Below, piece by piece: positions 1-9,048 of a stretch of DNA of 64,000 nucleotides (position 1 is the first letter of the stretch; each line of letters opens with the position of its first letter). A program made the translations under genes and the position numbers. The stretch spans positions 1,488,001-1,552,000 of the forward strand of contig LT549889.1 in the NCBI GenBank assembly GCA_900078775.1, given 5' to 3'. The notes below the pieces were generated by a model, which saw only the letters and a list, made by a program, of their open reading frames with translations, was not told where the DNA came from and did not search any database. Source of the stretch: Mycolicibacterium aurum. Its GTDB lineage: Bacteria > Actinomycetota > Actinomycetes > Mycobacteriales > Mycobacteriaceae.

Positions 1-748
1 GCACCTGATCCCCGGCGGCGTGCCCCTGGGTGTCGTTGACCTGCTTGAAGTCGTCCAGATCGACCATCATCACGCCGAGCGCGCCCCGACGGCGCAGCCC
101 GGCGCGGTCGCCGAGGGCGCGGTGGAATCCGCGGCGGTTGTGCAGTCCGGTCAGGGCGTCCACATCGGAGTTCACCGCGTCCGCGCCCAGCAGCTGGATC
201 AGCACCTGCCCGATCATCGGCACGGTCAGGATGCTGACCAGCACGAGCAGCGTCTCACTGGCGGCCAGCATGGCGTCGCCCTCGGCCGCCACCCGCAGCC
301 CGCAGATCACCGTGGTGCTCACGGCGATGCCGAGGATCAACGTCAGGAACGGGCTGGTGTGGGTGAATGCCACCAACCCGGCGATCACCACGAACACCAC
401 GCACGCGGTCAGGCCGTGCTTGGGTTGCAGGGCGATCAGACAGGCCGCCGATACGCACAGCGCCGACAGCACCGCGAACGTCCGGGAGCTGTTGCGGGAC
501 GGCCATCGGTTCAGCCAGACGAACGTCATCGTCCAGCACAGCAGGGAGGCGGGGATCGCGATGGCGGCCTTGGCGATCACCGGGGACACCGCCGGACTCC
601 ACAGCAGCAGGATCGGTACGAATCCCAGCGTCGTCACCGAGATCGCCATGATGACCTGCAACGGCCAGCGCAGGTGCTGTGACTCCAGGTACTCGGACAG
701 CCAGTCATAGCGGTCGGGCTGCCGCCACCACCGGCCAATCGCTTCCAT
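1..748 (-). CDS. Membrane-bound diguanylate cyclase (GGDEF), 3' end cut by window edge
   Basis: The gene starts at an ATG whose first base is 748 and runs off the left edge, so only about 249 residues are visible. The first 30 residues are cytosolic and basic/aromatic. They are followed by about six hydrophobic segments spanning roughly residues 33-190. The GGDEF domain then opens with DALTGLHNRRGF, and DLDDFKQVND plus GHAAGD lies at residues 230-246; this is the metal- and GTP-binding first half of the family. The GGEEF catalytic loop itself is outside the window, so cyclase activity cannot be confirmed. By family it would make cyclic di-GMP at the inner face of the membrane in response to a signal sensed by the membrane part. 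No clear ribosome binding site precedes the start. Confidence 0.85.
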   Translation of the reverse strand, partial: MEAIGRWWRQPDRYDWLSEYLESQHLRWPLQVIMAISVTTLGFVPILLLWSPAVSPVIAKAAIAIPASLLCWTMTFVWLNRWPSRNSSRTFAVLSALCVSAACLIALQPKHGLTACVVFVVIAGLVAFTHTSPFLTLILGIAVSTTVICGLRVAAEGDAMLAASETLLVLVSILTVPMIGQVLIQLLGADAVNSDVDALTGLHNRRGFHRALGDRAGLRRRGALGVMMVDLDDFKQVNDTQGHAAGDQV

Positions 749-833
749 CGCATCAGTTCGTTCGGAGATCAGGGGCACTAGAGGTCGGGATCACTGTACG
801 GGGTTTCCCTCGCAGCAGATGCTTCGCCGACGG

Positions 834-1295
834 TCAGTCGCGTGCCTGATCTGGGGCGAACTCGTCGAGCAATCGCTGCATGGTCCGACACATCTCGGTG
901 AACCGATGCTCGCCGACGGCCGAGGACCAGCGCCGCTCCAGATCGCGGACGCGGAGGCCGGCGGCCGTCATCAGCTCTGCTCCGCGGTCGGTGAGGTCGA
1001 TGAGTTTGGCCCTGCCGTCGGCTGGGTCGGGTCGGCGGTTGAGATAGCCCAGATTGACGAGGTCATTGACCAGTTCGGAGGTGGCGGCCAGGCTCAGCTG
1101 CGCGCGATCGGCCAGTTCGGTCAGGCGGATGCCGCCCATCCGGATATTGCCGAAGATCTGCAGATGGGGTTCGCGCAGGTCACCGAAGCCGGCCGCTGCG
1201 CGAGGTTCGGCGAGGTCGTCACGGAACACCCGCAGGAGTCGGACCAGAAGCTGTCCGATGGCCAGCTCATCGTCGGGGTCCCTTGACGCCGCCAT
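834..1295 (-). CDS. MarR-family transcriptional regulator
   Basis: A protein of 153 residues beginning MAASRDPDDE. A winged-helix core is visible: IRLTELADRAQLSLAATSELV is the helix-turn-helix (roughly residues 53-73) and RRPDPADGRAKL is the wing with the typical MarR DxRxK pattern. The ATG at 1295 was chosen because a -10 element (TACTAT, minus strand, 1307-1312) ends only 11 bases upstream; a longer reading back to 1379 would run through the promoter and operator. It is divergent from the alpha/beta hydrolase at 1357, and repeated operator-like sequence lies between them, so it probably represses itself and the hydrolase. The ligand is unknown. Confidence 0.88.
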   Translation of the reverse strand: MAASRDPDDELAIGQLLVRLLRVFRDDLAEPRAAAGFGDLREPHLQIFGNIRMGGIRLTELADRAQLSLAATSELVNDLVNLGYLNRRPDPADGRAKLIDLTDRGAELMTAAGLRVRDLERRWSSAVGEHRFTEMCRTMQRLLDEFAPDQARD

Positions 1296-1306
1296 GGCTG
1301 GGCAGC

Positions 1307-1340
1307 ATAGTACGGTTTCCGAAGTTTCGGTTTCCGAAGT
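1307..1340. promoter_or_regulatory. Divergent promoter with tandem MarR operator
   Basis: Between the MarR gene and the hydrolase, the 13-base word CGGTTTCCGAAGT occurs twice as a perfect direct repeat (1313-1325 and 1328-1340), 15 bases apart. The second copy lies within an inverted repeat TTCGG-TTT-CCGAA (1326-1338), and the first within a near copy of it (1311-1323). The MarR -10 (TACTAT on the minus strand, 1307-1312) abuts the repeats, so a bound dimer would cover the -35 region of marR and the promoter of the hydrolase. Confidence 0.6.
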
Positions 1341-1356
1341 ATGTGGGGTGGCTGTG

Positions 1357-2208
1357 ATGACCGTTGCGCGAATCGCCACGGACCTGGGCAGGTTGCATGT
1401 GCAGATTCAGGGCGCCGGACCTCCGGTAATGCTGTGGCACAGCCTGTTTCTCGATTCGCGCTCGTGGTGCGGGTTGGCCGAGGGATTGGCCGGGGACCGC
1501 ATGGTCGTCGCCGTCGACGGGCCGTCCCACGGTCGCAGTGAACCGATCACCCGTGACTTCACCTTCGCCGACTGCGTCACCGCCGCTGAACAGGTACTCG
1601 ACCACCTCGAAGTGACCGCGCCGGTGGACTGGGTGGGAAATGCCTGGGGCGGACATGTCGGTGTCCAGTTCGCGCTGCGTCGGCCCGACCGGGTGCGCAC
1701 ACTGACCACCATCGGGACGCCCGCACATCCGTTGCGACCCCAGGAGCGGTGGACGAAGGCCTGGCCCCTGGTGCAGATGTATCGATTAGCCGGACCGAAT
1801 GCGCTACTGATGAAACCCCTTTCGAAGGCCCTCGTCGGCGCGGAGACCATCGCGGCGGTGCCCGATCTGGCGGCGACGGTGATGAGTGCGTTCACCGAGG
1901 CCCACCGGGCGGCGATGTTCCATGCCATCAGGTCGATGATGCTGAACCGCCCGGGCATGGCGGCTGACATGGGGCGGCTCAGCATCCCGACGCTGCTGAT
2001 CGCAGCCCGCGATGACATCACCGGATGGCAGCCCGCCGATGCCCGCAAGGTGGCCGACACGATGGCCGATGCGACCGTGGTGGGCGCAGCGGGATCAGGT
2101 CACTCCTCGCCACTGCTGATCGCGCGGGACGAGGTGACCGCCGCGGTACGGGAATTCTGGGGCCGTGACGCCGTCGACCCGCCAGGTCCTACCCCGTGTA
2201 CACCATGA
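1357..2208 (+). CDS. Alpha/beta hydrolase
   Basis: A 283-residue protein from ATG 1357 (a GTG lies one codon earlier). The fold is recognisable from the oxyanion-type segment MLWHSLFLDSRSW, the VDGPSHGRS strand-turn, and the nucleophile elbow VGNAWGGHVG near residue 90. The elbow has Ala-Trp in place of the usual Ser (GxSxG expected, here GNAWG), so the classical serine nucleophile is not in its normal place. The acid/histidine end has AARDDITGW and GSGHSSPLL, giving a plausible Asp and His. The substrate is unknown. It is divergent from the MarR gene and probably its target. Its last 20 bases overlap the 3' end of the convergent aldehyde dehydrogenase gene. Confidence 0.82.
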   Translation: MTVARIATDLGRLHVQIQGAGPPVMLWHSLFLDSRSWCGLAEGLAGDRMVVAVDGPSHGRSEPITRDFTFADCVTAAEQVLDHLEVTAPVDWVGNAWGGHVGVQFALRRPDRVRTLTTIGTPAHPLRPQERWTKAWPLVQMYRLAGPNALLMKPLSKALVGAETIAAVPDLAATVMSAFTEAHRAAMFHAIRSMMLNRPGMAADMGRLSIPTLLIAARDDITGWQPADARKVADTMADATVVGAAGSGHSSPLLIARDEVTAAVREFWGRDAVDPPGPTPCTP

Positions 2209-3622
2209 CGTGCTTGATGCGGGTGTAGTCCTCCAGCCCGTACATCGACAGGTCCTTGCCGTGCCCGGAGGACTTGTAGCCGCCATGCGGCATCTCGGCC
2301 ACCAGCGGGATGTGGGTGTTGATCCACACGCAGCCGAAGTCCAGCGCATTGGACATCCGGACGGCCCGGGACACGTCCTTGGTCCACACCGAGGAGGCCA
2401 GCCCGTACTCCACGCCGTTGGCCCAGCTGAGCGCCTGCTCCTCATCGTCGAAGGACTGGACGGTGATGACCGGGCCGAAGATCTCGTTCTGCACCATCCG
2501 GTCGTCCTGGCGCAACCCGCCGACCACGGTGGGTTCCACGTAGAAACCCTTGTCGCCCTGCCGGGTTCCGCCGGTCGCGACGCTGGCATGGGCGGGAACG
2601 TCGGAGAAGAAGCTCAGCACCCGTTCCATCTGGTTGGCGTTGTTGACCGGCGGCACCCAGGCGTCCTCGTCGCCGGCGGGCCGGCCGAAGGTGGTGGTGG
2701 CGGCCTTGGCCTGCTCGGCGAGCGCGGCGGTCAGGTCCGCGGCGATCGACGCCGGGGCGAGCACTCGGGTGGCCGCCGTGCAGTCCTGCCCGGCGTTGAA
2801 ATAGCCGGCCGTGGCGATGCCCTCGGCCGCGGCGGCGATGTCGGCGTCCTCGAACACGATCACCGGAGCCTTACCGCCCAGTTCCAGGTGGGTGCGCTTC
2901 AGGTTGCCGCCGGCGCTGATGGCCACGGCCCGCCCGGCGGCCACCGATCCGGTGATGGACACCATCTCCGGGGTCGGGTGGGCCACCACGGCCGCGCCGG
3001 TGTCCCGGTCGCCGGTGACGACGTTGAGCACGCCGGCCGGGAAGTGCCGGCCGGCGATCTCGGCCAGCATCACGGTGCTCACCGGGGTGGTGTCGCTCGG
3101 CTTGAGGACGACGGTGTTACCCGCGGCGATGGCCGGGCAGAACTTCCAGATCGCCATCATCATCGGGTAGTTCCACGGTGCGACCTGCCCGATGACGCCG
3201 ACCGGTTCGCGACGGATCCAGGAGGTGTGGTTCTCCATGTATTCGCCGGCGGACTTGCCCTCCAGCACCCGGGCCGCCCCGGCGAAGAACCGGATCTGGT
3301 CGAGCATCGGCGGAATCTCTTCGGCGGCGGTGACGTGATTGGGCTTGCCGGTGTTGCGGCCCTCGGCCTCGACCAGCGCCTGGGCATTCCGCTCGACGTC
3401 ATCGGCGAAGTCGAGCAGCGCCTTCTGCCGGTGCGAGGGGGTGGTGCGCTTCCAGTCCTTGAAGGCGGCCGCCGCGGCGGCGTAGGCGCGGTCGACGTCG
3501 GCCTCGTCGGACACCGGTGCGGTGCCGTACTGCTCACCGGTGGACGGGTCGACCAGCGGCATGGTCGCACCGCTGTCCGAGTCGACCAGCTCGCCGCCGA
3601 TGAAGTTCTGCACAGTGGTCAC
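2189..3622 (-). CDS. NAD(P)-dependent aldehyde dehydrogenase (gamma-aminobutyraldehyde/succinate semialdehyde type)
   Basis: A 477-residue ALDH. The start is GTG 3622 because AGGAG sits 8 bases upstream; earlier in-frame codons extend into gabT. Visible active-site elements are Asn151 (APWN), Glu247 in LELGG and the nucleophilic Cys281 in GQDCTAA, so the enzyme looks intact. Sequence style (ENHTSWIRREPVGVIGQV) is closest to the gamma-aminobutyraldehyde dehydrogenases. It lies 19 bases downstream of gabT in the same operon. The pair would take an amino acid such as GABA through the semialdehyde to succinate, or gamma-aminobutyraldehyde to GABA in polyamine breakdown. The exact aldehyde is an inference from context and overall similarity. 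Confidence 0.9.
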   Translation of the reverse strand: MTTVQNFIGGELVDSDSGATMPLVDPSTGEQYGTAPVSDEADVDRAYAAAAAAFKDWKRTTPSHRQKALLDFADDVERNAQALVEAEGRNTGKPNHVTAAEEIPPMLDQIRFFAGAARVLEGKSAGEYMENHTSWIRREPVGVIGQVAPWNYPMMMAIWKFCPAIAAGNTVVLKPSDTTPVSTVMLAEIAGRHFPAGVLNVVTGDRDTGAAVVAHPTPEMVSITGSVAAGRAVAISAGGNLKRTHLELGGKAPVIVFEDADIAAAAEGIATAGYFNAGQDCTAATRVLAPASIAADLTAALAEQAKAATTTFGRPAGDEDAWVPPVNNANQMERVLSFFSDVPAHASVATGGTRQGDKGFYVEPTVVGGLRQDDRMVQNEIFGPVITVQSFDDEEQALSWANGVEYGLASSVWTKDVSRAVRMSNALDFGCVWINTHIPLVAEMPHGGYKSSGHGKDLSMYGLEDYTRIKHVMVYTG

Positions 3623-3641
3623 GGATGGTGCTCCTGTTCGA

Positions 3642-4988
3642 TTATCGGGGGACGTCGGCGAGTGCGGCGGCCAGGATGTCCAGGCCCTCGTTGAGCAGAT
3701 CGTCGCCGATGGCCAGGGGTGGCAGGAAGCGCAGCACGTTTCCGTATGTGCCGCAGGACAATACGATGACGCCCTGGGCATGGGCGGCGGCGCACAGCGC
3801 CTTGGTCAGATCGGCGTCGGGTTCGGTGGTGCCCGGTTTGACGAGCTCGACGGCGATCATCGCGCCGCGGCCGCGGACATCGCCGATACGGTCGTCGTCG
3901 GCCTGCATCTGGTTCAGCCGGGCCAACATCAGCGCCTCGATCTGGCGGGCCCGCGCCACCATGCCCTCGGACTCGATGGTCTCGATGGTGGCCAGGGCCG
4001 CCGCGCAGGCCACCGGGTTACCGCCGTAGGTACCGCCCAGCCCGGACACGTGCGGGGCGTCCATGATCTCGGCGCGCCCGGTGACCGCGGACAGCGGCAG
4101 GCCGCCGGCGATGCCCTTGGCCGTCACGATCAGATCGGGCTCGATGCCCTCGTGTTCGCAGGCGAACATGGCGCCGGTCCGGGCGAAGCCGGTCTGCACC
4201 TCGTCGGCGATGAACACCACGCTGTTGGCCCGGCACCAGTTCAGCAGCGCCTGCAGGAAACCGGGGGCGGGCACGATGAAACCGCCCTCACCCTGGATGG
4301 GTTCGATGATGACCGCCGCGAGGTTGTCCGCGCCCACCTGCTTGTCGATGATGCTGATGGCCCGCTTGGCGGCCAGCTCCCCGTCGGTGGCCAGGTCCTT
4401 GCCGAATTCGGCGTCGCGGAACGGATAGGACAGCGGGGCCCGGTACACCTCCGGTGCGAACGGGCCGAAGCCGTGCTTGTAGGGCATAGCCTTCGCGGTC
4501 AGCGCCATGGTCAGGTTGGTCCGCCCGTGATAAGCGTGGTCGAAGGACACCACGGCCTGTTTGCGGGTGTAGGCGCGGGCGATCTTGACGGCGTTCTCGA
4601 CGGCCTCGGAGCCGGAGTTGAACAGTGCGGACCGTTTCTCGCCGCTGCCCGGGGTCAGCCGGTTGAGCTGTTCGGCCACCGCGACGTAACCCTCGTACGG
4701 GGTGACCATGAAGCAGGTGTGGGTGAAGTCGGCGGCCTGCGCGGCCACCGCCTCGACCACCCTGGGGGAGGCATTGCCGATGGTGGTGACGGCGATCCCG
4801 GAACCCAGGTCGATCAACCGGTTCCCGTCGACGTCCTCGACGATGCCGCCGGCGGCGCGGGCGGCGTAGACCGGCATCGTGGTCCCGACGCCGCGGGCGA
4901 CCGCGGCGGACTTGCGGCTGATCAGGTCCGATGACCTCGGTCCCGGAATGGCGGTTACTAACTGGCGGGTCTGTTCGACGGCAGTCAC
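3642..4988 (-). CDS. gabT: 4-aminobutyrate aminotransferase
   Basis: A 448-residue class III PLP aminotransferase from GTG 4988, with AGGAG upstream. PLP-site features are visible: NSGSEAVENAVK (phosphate-binding turn, about residues 124-135), Asp262 in ADEVQTGF, and the Schiff-base Lys291 in TAKGIAGG. It transfers the amino group of GABA to 2-oxoglutarate, giving succinate semialdehyde, which the downstream ALDH can oxidise. It matches gabT (Rv2589) by length and position next to yajC-secDF. A possible promoter (TAGGGT -10, minus strand, 5026-5031) and a small inverted repeat lie just upstream. Confidence 0.93.
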   Translation of the reverse strand: MTAVEQTRQLVTAIPGPRSSDLISRKSAAVARGVGTTMPVYAARAAGGIVEDVDGNRLIDLGSGIAVTTIGNASPRVVEAVAAQAADFTHTCFMVTPYEGYVAVAEQLNRLTPGSGEKRSALFNSGSEAVENAVKIARAYTRKQAVVSFDHAYHGRTNLTMALTAKAMPYKHGFGPFAPEVYRAPLSYPFRDAEFGKDLATDGELAAKRAISIIDKQVGADNLAAVIIEPIQGEGGFIVPAPGFLQALLNWCRANSVVFIADEVQTGFARTGAMFACEHEGIEPDLIVTAKGIAGGLPLSAVTGRAEIMDAPHVSGLGGTYGGNPVACAAALATIETIESEGMVARARQIEALMLARLNQMQADDDRIGDVRGRGAMIAVELVKPGTTEPDADLTKALCAAAHAQGVIVLSCGTYGNVLRFLPPLAIGDDLLNEGLDILAAALADVPR

Positions 4989-5025
4989 GGCTGACTCCTG
5001 CTCGGGGGTGGCACGCGCAGCCCCA

Positions 5026-5048
5026 ACCCTAATCCGCTGTCCGCGGAT
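5026..5048 (-). promoter_or_regulatory. Putative gabT promoter with inverted repeat
   Basis: On the minus strand a TAGGGT hexamer (5026-5031) fits the mycobacterial TANNNT -10 pattern. It is immediately preceded by the inverted repeat ATCCGC-N5-GCGGAT (5032-5048), which would lie in the -10/-35 spacer and could be an operator. No strong -35 is visible. The rest of the 267-base gap between gabT and yajC shows no gene. Confidence 0.35.
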
Positions 5049-5255
5049 GCGGGTGAAAACGGCAGCTGTCGTGCGCTGGGCCTTCGGATTACGTGGATTC
5101 TCTTTGATTGTGGCACGAATTCAGTTGAGAAGAGGGGGGATGGTCAAGGGGTTACACCGCCCCCCGGTCAGGTCCCGCCCGCCCGGACCGAGCAGGGCTA
5201 ATGGCACACTGGTGACCCGTACCCCGCTGAACAACCCGCGAAGGACAGCAGTTTC

Positions 5256-5621
5256 ATGGATCTCGTCGTATTCCTGCCCCTGATCATCATCATGGGCGCC
5301 TTCATGTTCTTCGCGTCGCGCCGGCAGAAGAAGGCCATGCAGGCCACCATCGATCTGCACGAGTCGCTCACCGTCGGGGACCGCGTGCACACCACCTCCG
5401 GCATGCAGGGCACCATCACCGGTATCAACGATGACTACGTGGACCTGGAGATCGCGCCCGGGGTCGTCACCACCTGGATGAAGCTGGCGATCCGGGACCG
5501 CATCGAGGCCACCGACGAGGCCGACGACGATTACGAGGCCGACGACTCCGACGGATACGAAGAAGAGTCCGGCGCCGTCGAATTGGACAAGAACTCCAGC
5601 CCCAAGACTGACGGCAACTGA
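5256..5621 (+). CDS. yajC: Preprotein translocase subunit YajC
   Basis: A 121-residue protein from ATG 5256 with GAAGGA upstream. One N-terminal membrane segment (about residues 3-21, VVFLPLIIIMGAFMFFA) is followed by a basic RRQKKAM stretch and the conserved YajC core (SLTVGDRVHTTSGMQGTI). The tail is strongly acidic (Asp/Glu-rich from about residue 88) and probably disordered. YajC associates with SecDF at the translocon. It is first in the yajC-secD-secF run, 84 bases before secD, as in other mycobacteria. Confidence 0.95.
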   Translation: MDLVVFLPLIIIMGAFMFFASRRQKKAMQATIDLHESLTVGDRVHTTSGMQGTITGINDDYVDLEIAPGVVTTWMKLAIRDRIEATDEADDDYEADDSDGYEEESGAVELDKNSSPKTDGN

Positions 5622-5705
5622 TTCAGCTTCAGCGCGTACCCTCCCGGTAGCGCTGTGCAGTTCAGCCTCCCCCGTCCCTGATCGCCTCAAGGAGACCCAA
5701 GAACC

Positions 5706-7448
5706 GTGGCTTCGTCTTCGGCGCCGGTCCACCCTGCCCGCTACCTGTCGCTCTTCCTGGCCCTCCTCATCGGCGTCTACCTGCTGGTCTTCCTGACCGG
5801 TGACAAGAAGGCCGAACCGAAGCTGGGCATCGACCTGCAGGGCGGCACCCGTGTCACCCTCACCGCGCGCACCCCGGACGGCTCCCGCCCCACCCGGGAA
5901 TCGCTGCTGCAGGCCCAGGAGATCATCAGCTCCCGCGTCGACGGTCTCGGCGTGTCCGGCTCGGAAGTCATCATCGACGGCGACAACCTGGTGATCACGG
6001 TCCCCGGGGACGACGGCTCCGAGGCCCGCAGCCTCGGACAGACCGCGCGGCTCTACATCCGCCCGGTCATCCACGCCATGCCGGCCCAGGCGCTCGATCC
6101 CGAGCAGGAGGCGCCGGAGGGCATGCCACCGCTGGGGGACCCGGGCCTGCCGGCGTTGGCACCCGCCGAGCCCGAGGCGCCGATCCGCACACCGGGTGAC
6201 CCGGCCGCGCCGCCCGCTCCGGGGGCACCGCCGGCCCAGCCCCGTCCGTACCCGCTGGAACCGCCGCCGTCCCCGACCCCCGCGCCCACCCCGGCTCCCG
6301 AGGAGTCCCCGGCGCCGGGCGGCCAGGACGATCCCAAGGCCGACCTCGCCCAGCGCATCGCCGACGAGAAGCAGCTGCGTCAGAGCACCGACCAGAGCAT
6401 CCAGCTGCTGGCCCTGCAGTTCCAGGCCACCCGCTGCAATGAAGAGGATGTGCTGGCCGGCAACGACGATCCCAACCTGCCGCTGGTGACCTGCTCGGTC
6501 GACCACAACACGGTGTACCTGCTGGACAAGTCGATCATGAGCGGCGAGGAGATCAAGACCGCCGGATCCGGCCTGGACCAGCAGCGCGGCGACTACGTCG
6601 TCGACGTCGAGTTCAAGAGCGCCGGCTCCAAGATCTGGGCGGACTTCACCGCCGCCAACGTCGGCACCCAGACCGCGTTCACCCTGGACTCCCAGGTGGT
6701 CAGCGCGCCCGAGATCCAGGAGGCGATCCCCGGCGGTCGCACCCAGATCACCGGGCAGTTCACCGACGCCACCGCCCGCGAACTGGCCAACGTGCTCAAG
6801 TACGGGTCCCTGCCGCTGTCCTTCGAATCCTCGGAGGCCGAGACGGTTTCGGCGACCCTGGGGCTGACCTCGCTCAAGGCCGGCCTGATCGCCGGTGCCG
6901 TCGGTCTGGCCCTGGTGTTGGTCTACTCGCTGCTGTACTATCGGGTGCTCGGCCTGCTGACCGCACTGTCGCTGGTGCTGGCCGGAGCCATGGTGTACGC
7001 GCTGCTGGTGCTGCTCGGCAGATACATCAACTACACGCTCGACCTGGCGGGTATCGCCGGTCTGATCATCGGTATCGGCACCACGGCCGACTCCTTCGTG
7101 GTGTTCTTCGAGCGCATCAAGGACGAGATCCGTGAGGGCCGCTCGTTCCGTTCGGCGGTGCCGCGTGGTTGGGCCCGTGCCCGCAAGACCATTCTGTCCG
7201 GCAACGCGGTGACCTTCCTGGCCGCCGCGGTGCTGTACTTCCTGGCGGTCGGCCAGGTGAAGGGCTTCGCCTTCACCCTGGGCCTGACCACCATCCTGGA
7301 CGTGCTGGTGGTGTTCCTGGTGACCTGGCCGCTGGTGTACCTGTGCTCGAAGTCCACGTTGCTGGCCAAGCCGGCGTTCAACGGGCTCGGGGCGGTTCAG
7401 CAGATCGCCCGCGAACGGCGCACGGTGTCCACGACGGGACGGGGTTAG
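5706..7448 (+). CDS. secD: Protein translocase subunit SecD
   Basis: A 580-residue protein from GTG 5706; AGGAG lies about 11 bases upstream. TM1 is residues 11-30, followed by the SecD D1 motif [11 protein letters not shown] at 40-50. The periplasmic P1 domain is interrupted by a long Pro/Ala-rich insert (about residues 135-210), then the second half of P1 follows ([13 protein letters not shown] and QITGQF). Five further membrane segments run from about residue 390 to 560, containing [14 protein letters not shown]. With SecF it uses the proton motive force to complete export of proteins through SecYEG. It ends 4 bases before secF, so translation is probably coupled. Confidence 0.95.
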   Translation: MASSSAPVHPARYLSLFLALLIGVYLLVFLTGDKKAEPKLGIDLQGGTRVTLTARTPDGSRPTRESLLQAQEIISSRVDGLGVSGSEVIIDGDNLVITVPGDDGSEARSLGQTARLYIRPVIHAMPAQALDPEQEAPEGMPPLGDPGLPALAPAEPEAPIRTPGDPAAPPAPGAPPAQPRPYPLEPPPSPTPAPTPAPEESPAPGGQDDPKADLAQRIADEKQLRQSTDQSIQLLALQFQATRCNEEDVLAGNDDPNLPLVTCSVDHNTVYLLDKSIMSGEEIKTAGSGLDQQRGDYVVDVEFKSAGSKIWADFTAANVGTQTAFTLDSQVVSAPEIQEAIPGGRTQITGQFTDATARELANVLKYGSLPLSFESSEAETVSATLGLTSLKAGLIAGAVGLALVLVYSLLYYRVLGLLTALSLVLAGAMVYALLVLLGRYINYTLDLAGIAGLIIGIGTTADSFVVFFERIKDEIREGRSFRSAVPRGWARARKTILSGNAVTFLAAAVLYFLAVGQVKGFAFTLGLTTILDVLVVFLVTWPLVYLCSKSTLLAKPAFNGLGAVQQIARERRTVSTTGRG

Positions 7449-7452
7449 TCAC

Positions 7453-9048
7453 ATGTCGGCCAAACATTCGCCCGAGACCACCGCGGCCGCATCGGCCCCG
7501 GCACAGCACGGGTTCTTCGTCCGCCTCTACACCGGCACCGGTGCGTTCGAGGTCATCGGTAAGCGCAAGCTCTGGTACATCGTCAGCGGTGTCATCGTCG
7601 GCATCTCGCTGCTGGCGATGCTGGTGCGCGGCTTCACCTTCGGTATCGACTTCGAGGGCGGCACCAAGGTCTCGATGCCGGTGGACGGCGCCAAGGGGCA
7701 GGCCACCACCGAGCAGGTCGAGACGGTCTTCAGCGACGCCCTGGGCACCCCGCCGGAGACCGTGGTCATCGTCGGCAGCGGCCCGTCGGCCACCGTGCAG
7801 ATCCGCACCGAGACGCTGGACAACGAGCAGACCGAGAAGCTGCGCGTCGCGCTGTTCGACGCGTTCGAGCCCAAGGGCGCCGACGGCCAGCCGAGCAAGC
7901 TCGCCATCAGTGACTCGGCGGTGTCCTCGACGTGGGGCGGCCAGATCACCCAGAAGGCGCTCATCGCGCTGGTGGTGTTCCTGGTGCTCGTCTCGATCTA
8001 CATCACGGTGCGCTACGAGCGGTACATGGCGATCGCGGCGCTGGCCGCCATGTTCTTCGACCTGATCGTCACCGCGGGCATCTACGCGCTGGTCGGTTTC
8101 GAGGTCACCCCGGCCACCGTGATCGGTCTGCTCACCATCCTCGGCTTCTCCATCTACGACACCGTCATCGTGTTCGACAAGGTGGAGGAGAACACCGACG
8201 GCTTCGAGCACACCACCCGGCGAACCTTCGCCGAACAGGCCAACCTCGCCGTCAACCAGACCTTCATGCGGTCGATCAACACCAGCCTCATCTCGGCGCT
8301 GCCGATCATCGCGCTGATGGTCATCGCGGTGTGGCTGCTGGGTGTGGGCACCCTGCAGGACCTGGCCCTGGTGCAGCTGGTCGGTGTCCTGGTCGGTACC
8401 TACTCCTCGATCTACTTCGCGACCCCGCTGCTGGTCAGCCTGCGCGAGCGCACCGAGCTGGTGAGCAAGCACACCAAGCGGGTGCTGCGCCGCCGGGCCG
8501 CGGCCGCCGCCAAGGCCGGGACGGACGCCGATCTCGACGAGACCGCCGACGACCACATCGAGGACGTGGACGCCACCGGCACCGGGTCCGAGGAGACCGT
8601 CAGCACCGCCGCACCCGCGGGCCCGGCGGCCGACAAGCCGGCCCCGGTGCGCGCCCCATCCGGCCCAACCGACCGTCGGGCAAACGGCGGCCGTAGTGCC
8701 CAGCGCGCGAGTCACCCGCCGGGCCGGCACCGTCGCGGCCGGGCTGTCGCTGTCGGCGGCGCTGGCACTGACGGGTTGCTCGCCGGGAGCGGACGACGTC
8801 GTCGACTACGCCGTCGACGGCACCCTGATCTCCTACAACACCAACACGGTGGCCGGGGCGGCCTCCGGCGGGCCGCAGGCCTTCGCCCGGGTGCTCACCG
8901 GTTTCACCTACCGCGGACCGGACGGCCAGATCGTCAGCGACCGCGACTACGGCACCGTCTCGGTGGTCGGGCGCGCACCGCTGGTGCTCGACTACGAGAT
9001 CAACGCCGATGCCGTCTACTCCGACGGCAAGCCGATCACCTGCGATGA
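7453..9048 (+). CDS. secF: Protein translocase subunit SecF, C-terminal tail apparently frameshifted
   Basis: As written the frame encodes 531 residues from ATG 7453. TM1 is 41-58, IDFEGGTKV begins at 65, and the five C-terminal membrane helices end near residue 330, followed by the cytosolic charged tail. From about residue 398 the reading becomes Arg-rich nonsense that runs 350 bases into the next gene. If one G is restored in the CCCCGG at 8642-8647, the tail becomes GARPIRPNRPSGKRRP and stops at TAG 8694-8696 (414 residues). That stop overlaps the GTG of the next gene by one base (TAGTG), the typical coupled arrangement. The core needed for SecDF function is intact either way. A sequencing error cannot be excluded. 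Confidence 0.9.
   Translation: MSAKHSPETTAAASAPAQHGFFVRLYTGTGAFEVIGKRKLWYIVSGVIVGISLLAMLVRGFTFGIDFEGGTKVSMPVDGAKGQATTEQVETVFSDALGTPPETVVIVGSGPSATVQIRTETLDNEQTEKLRVALFDAFEPKGADGQPSKLAISDSAVSSTWGGQITQKALIALVVFLVLVSIYITVRYERYMAIAALAAMFFDLIVTAGIYALVGFEVTPATVIGLLTILGFSIYDTVIVFDKVEENTDGFEHTTRRTFAEQANLAVNQTFMRSINTSLISALPIIALMVIAVWLLGVGTLQDLALVQLVGVLVGTYSSIYFATPLLVSLRERTELVSKHTKRVLRRRAAAAAKAGTDADLDETADDHIEDVDATGTGSEETVSTAAPAGPAADKPAPVRAPSGPTDRRANGGRSAQRASHPPGRHRRGRAVAVGGAGTDGLLAGSGRRRRLRRRRHPDLLQHQHGGRGGLRRAAGLRPGAHRFHLPRTGRPDRQRPRLRHRLGGRARTAGARLRDQRRCRLLRRQADHLR

Noticed and set aside
2165..3694. 509-codon open frame antisense to the aldehyde dehydrogenase
   Set aside because: A high-GC shadow frame with Gly/Arg/His-rich composition; the opposite strand holds a complete ALDH with all catalytic residues.
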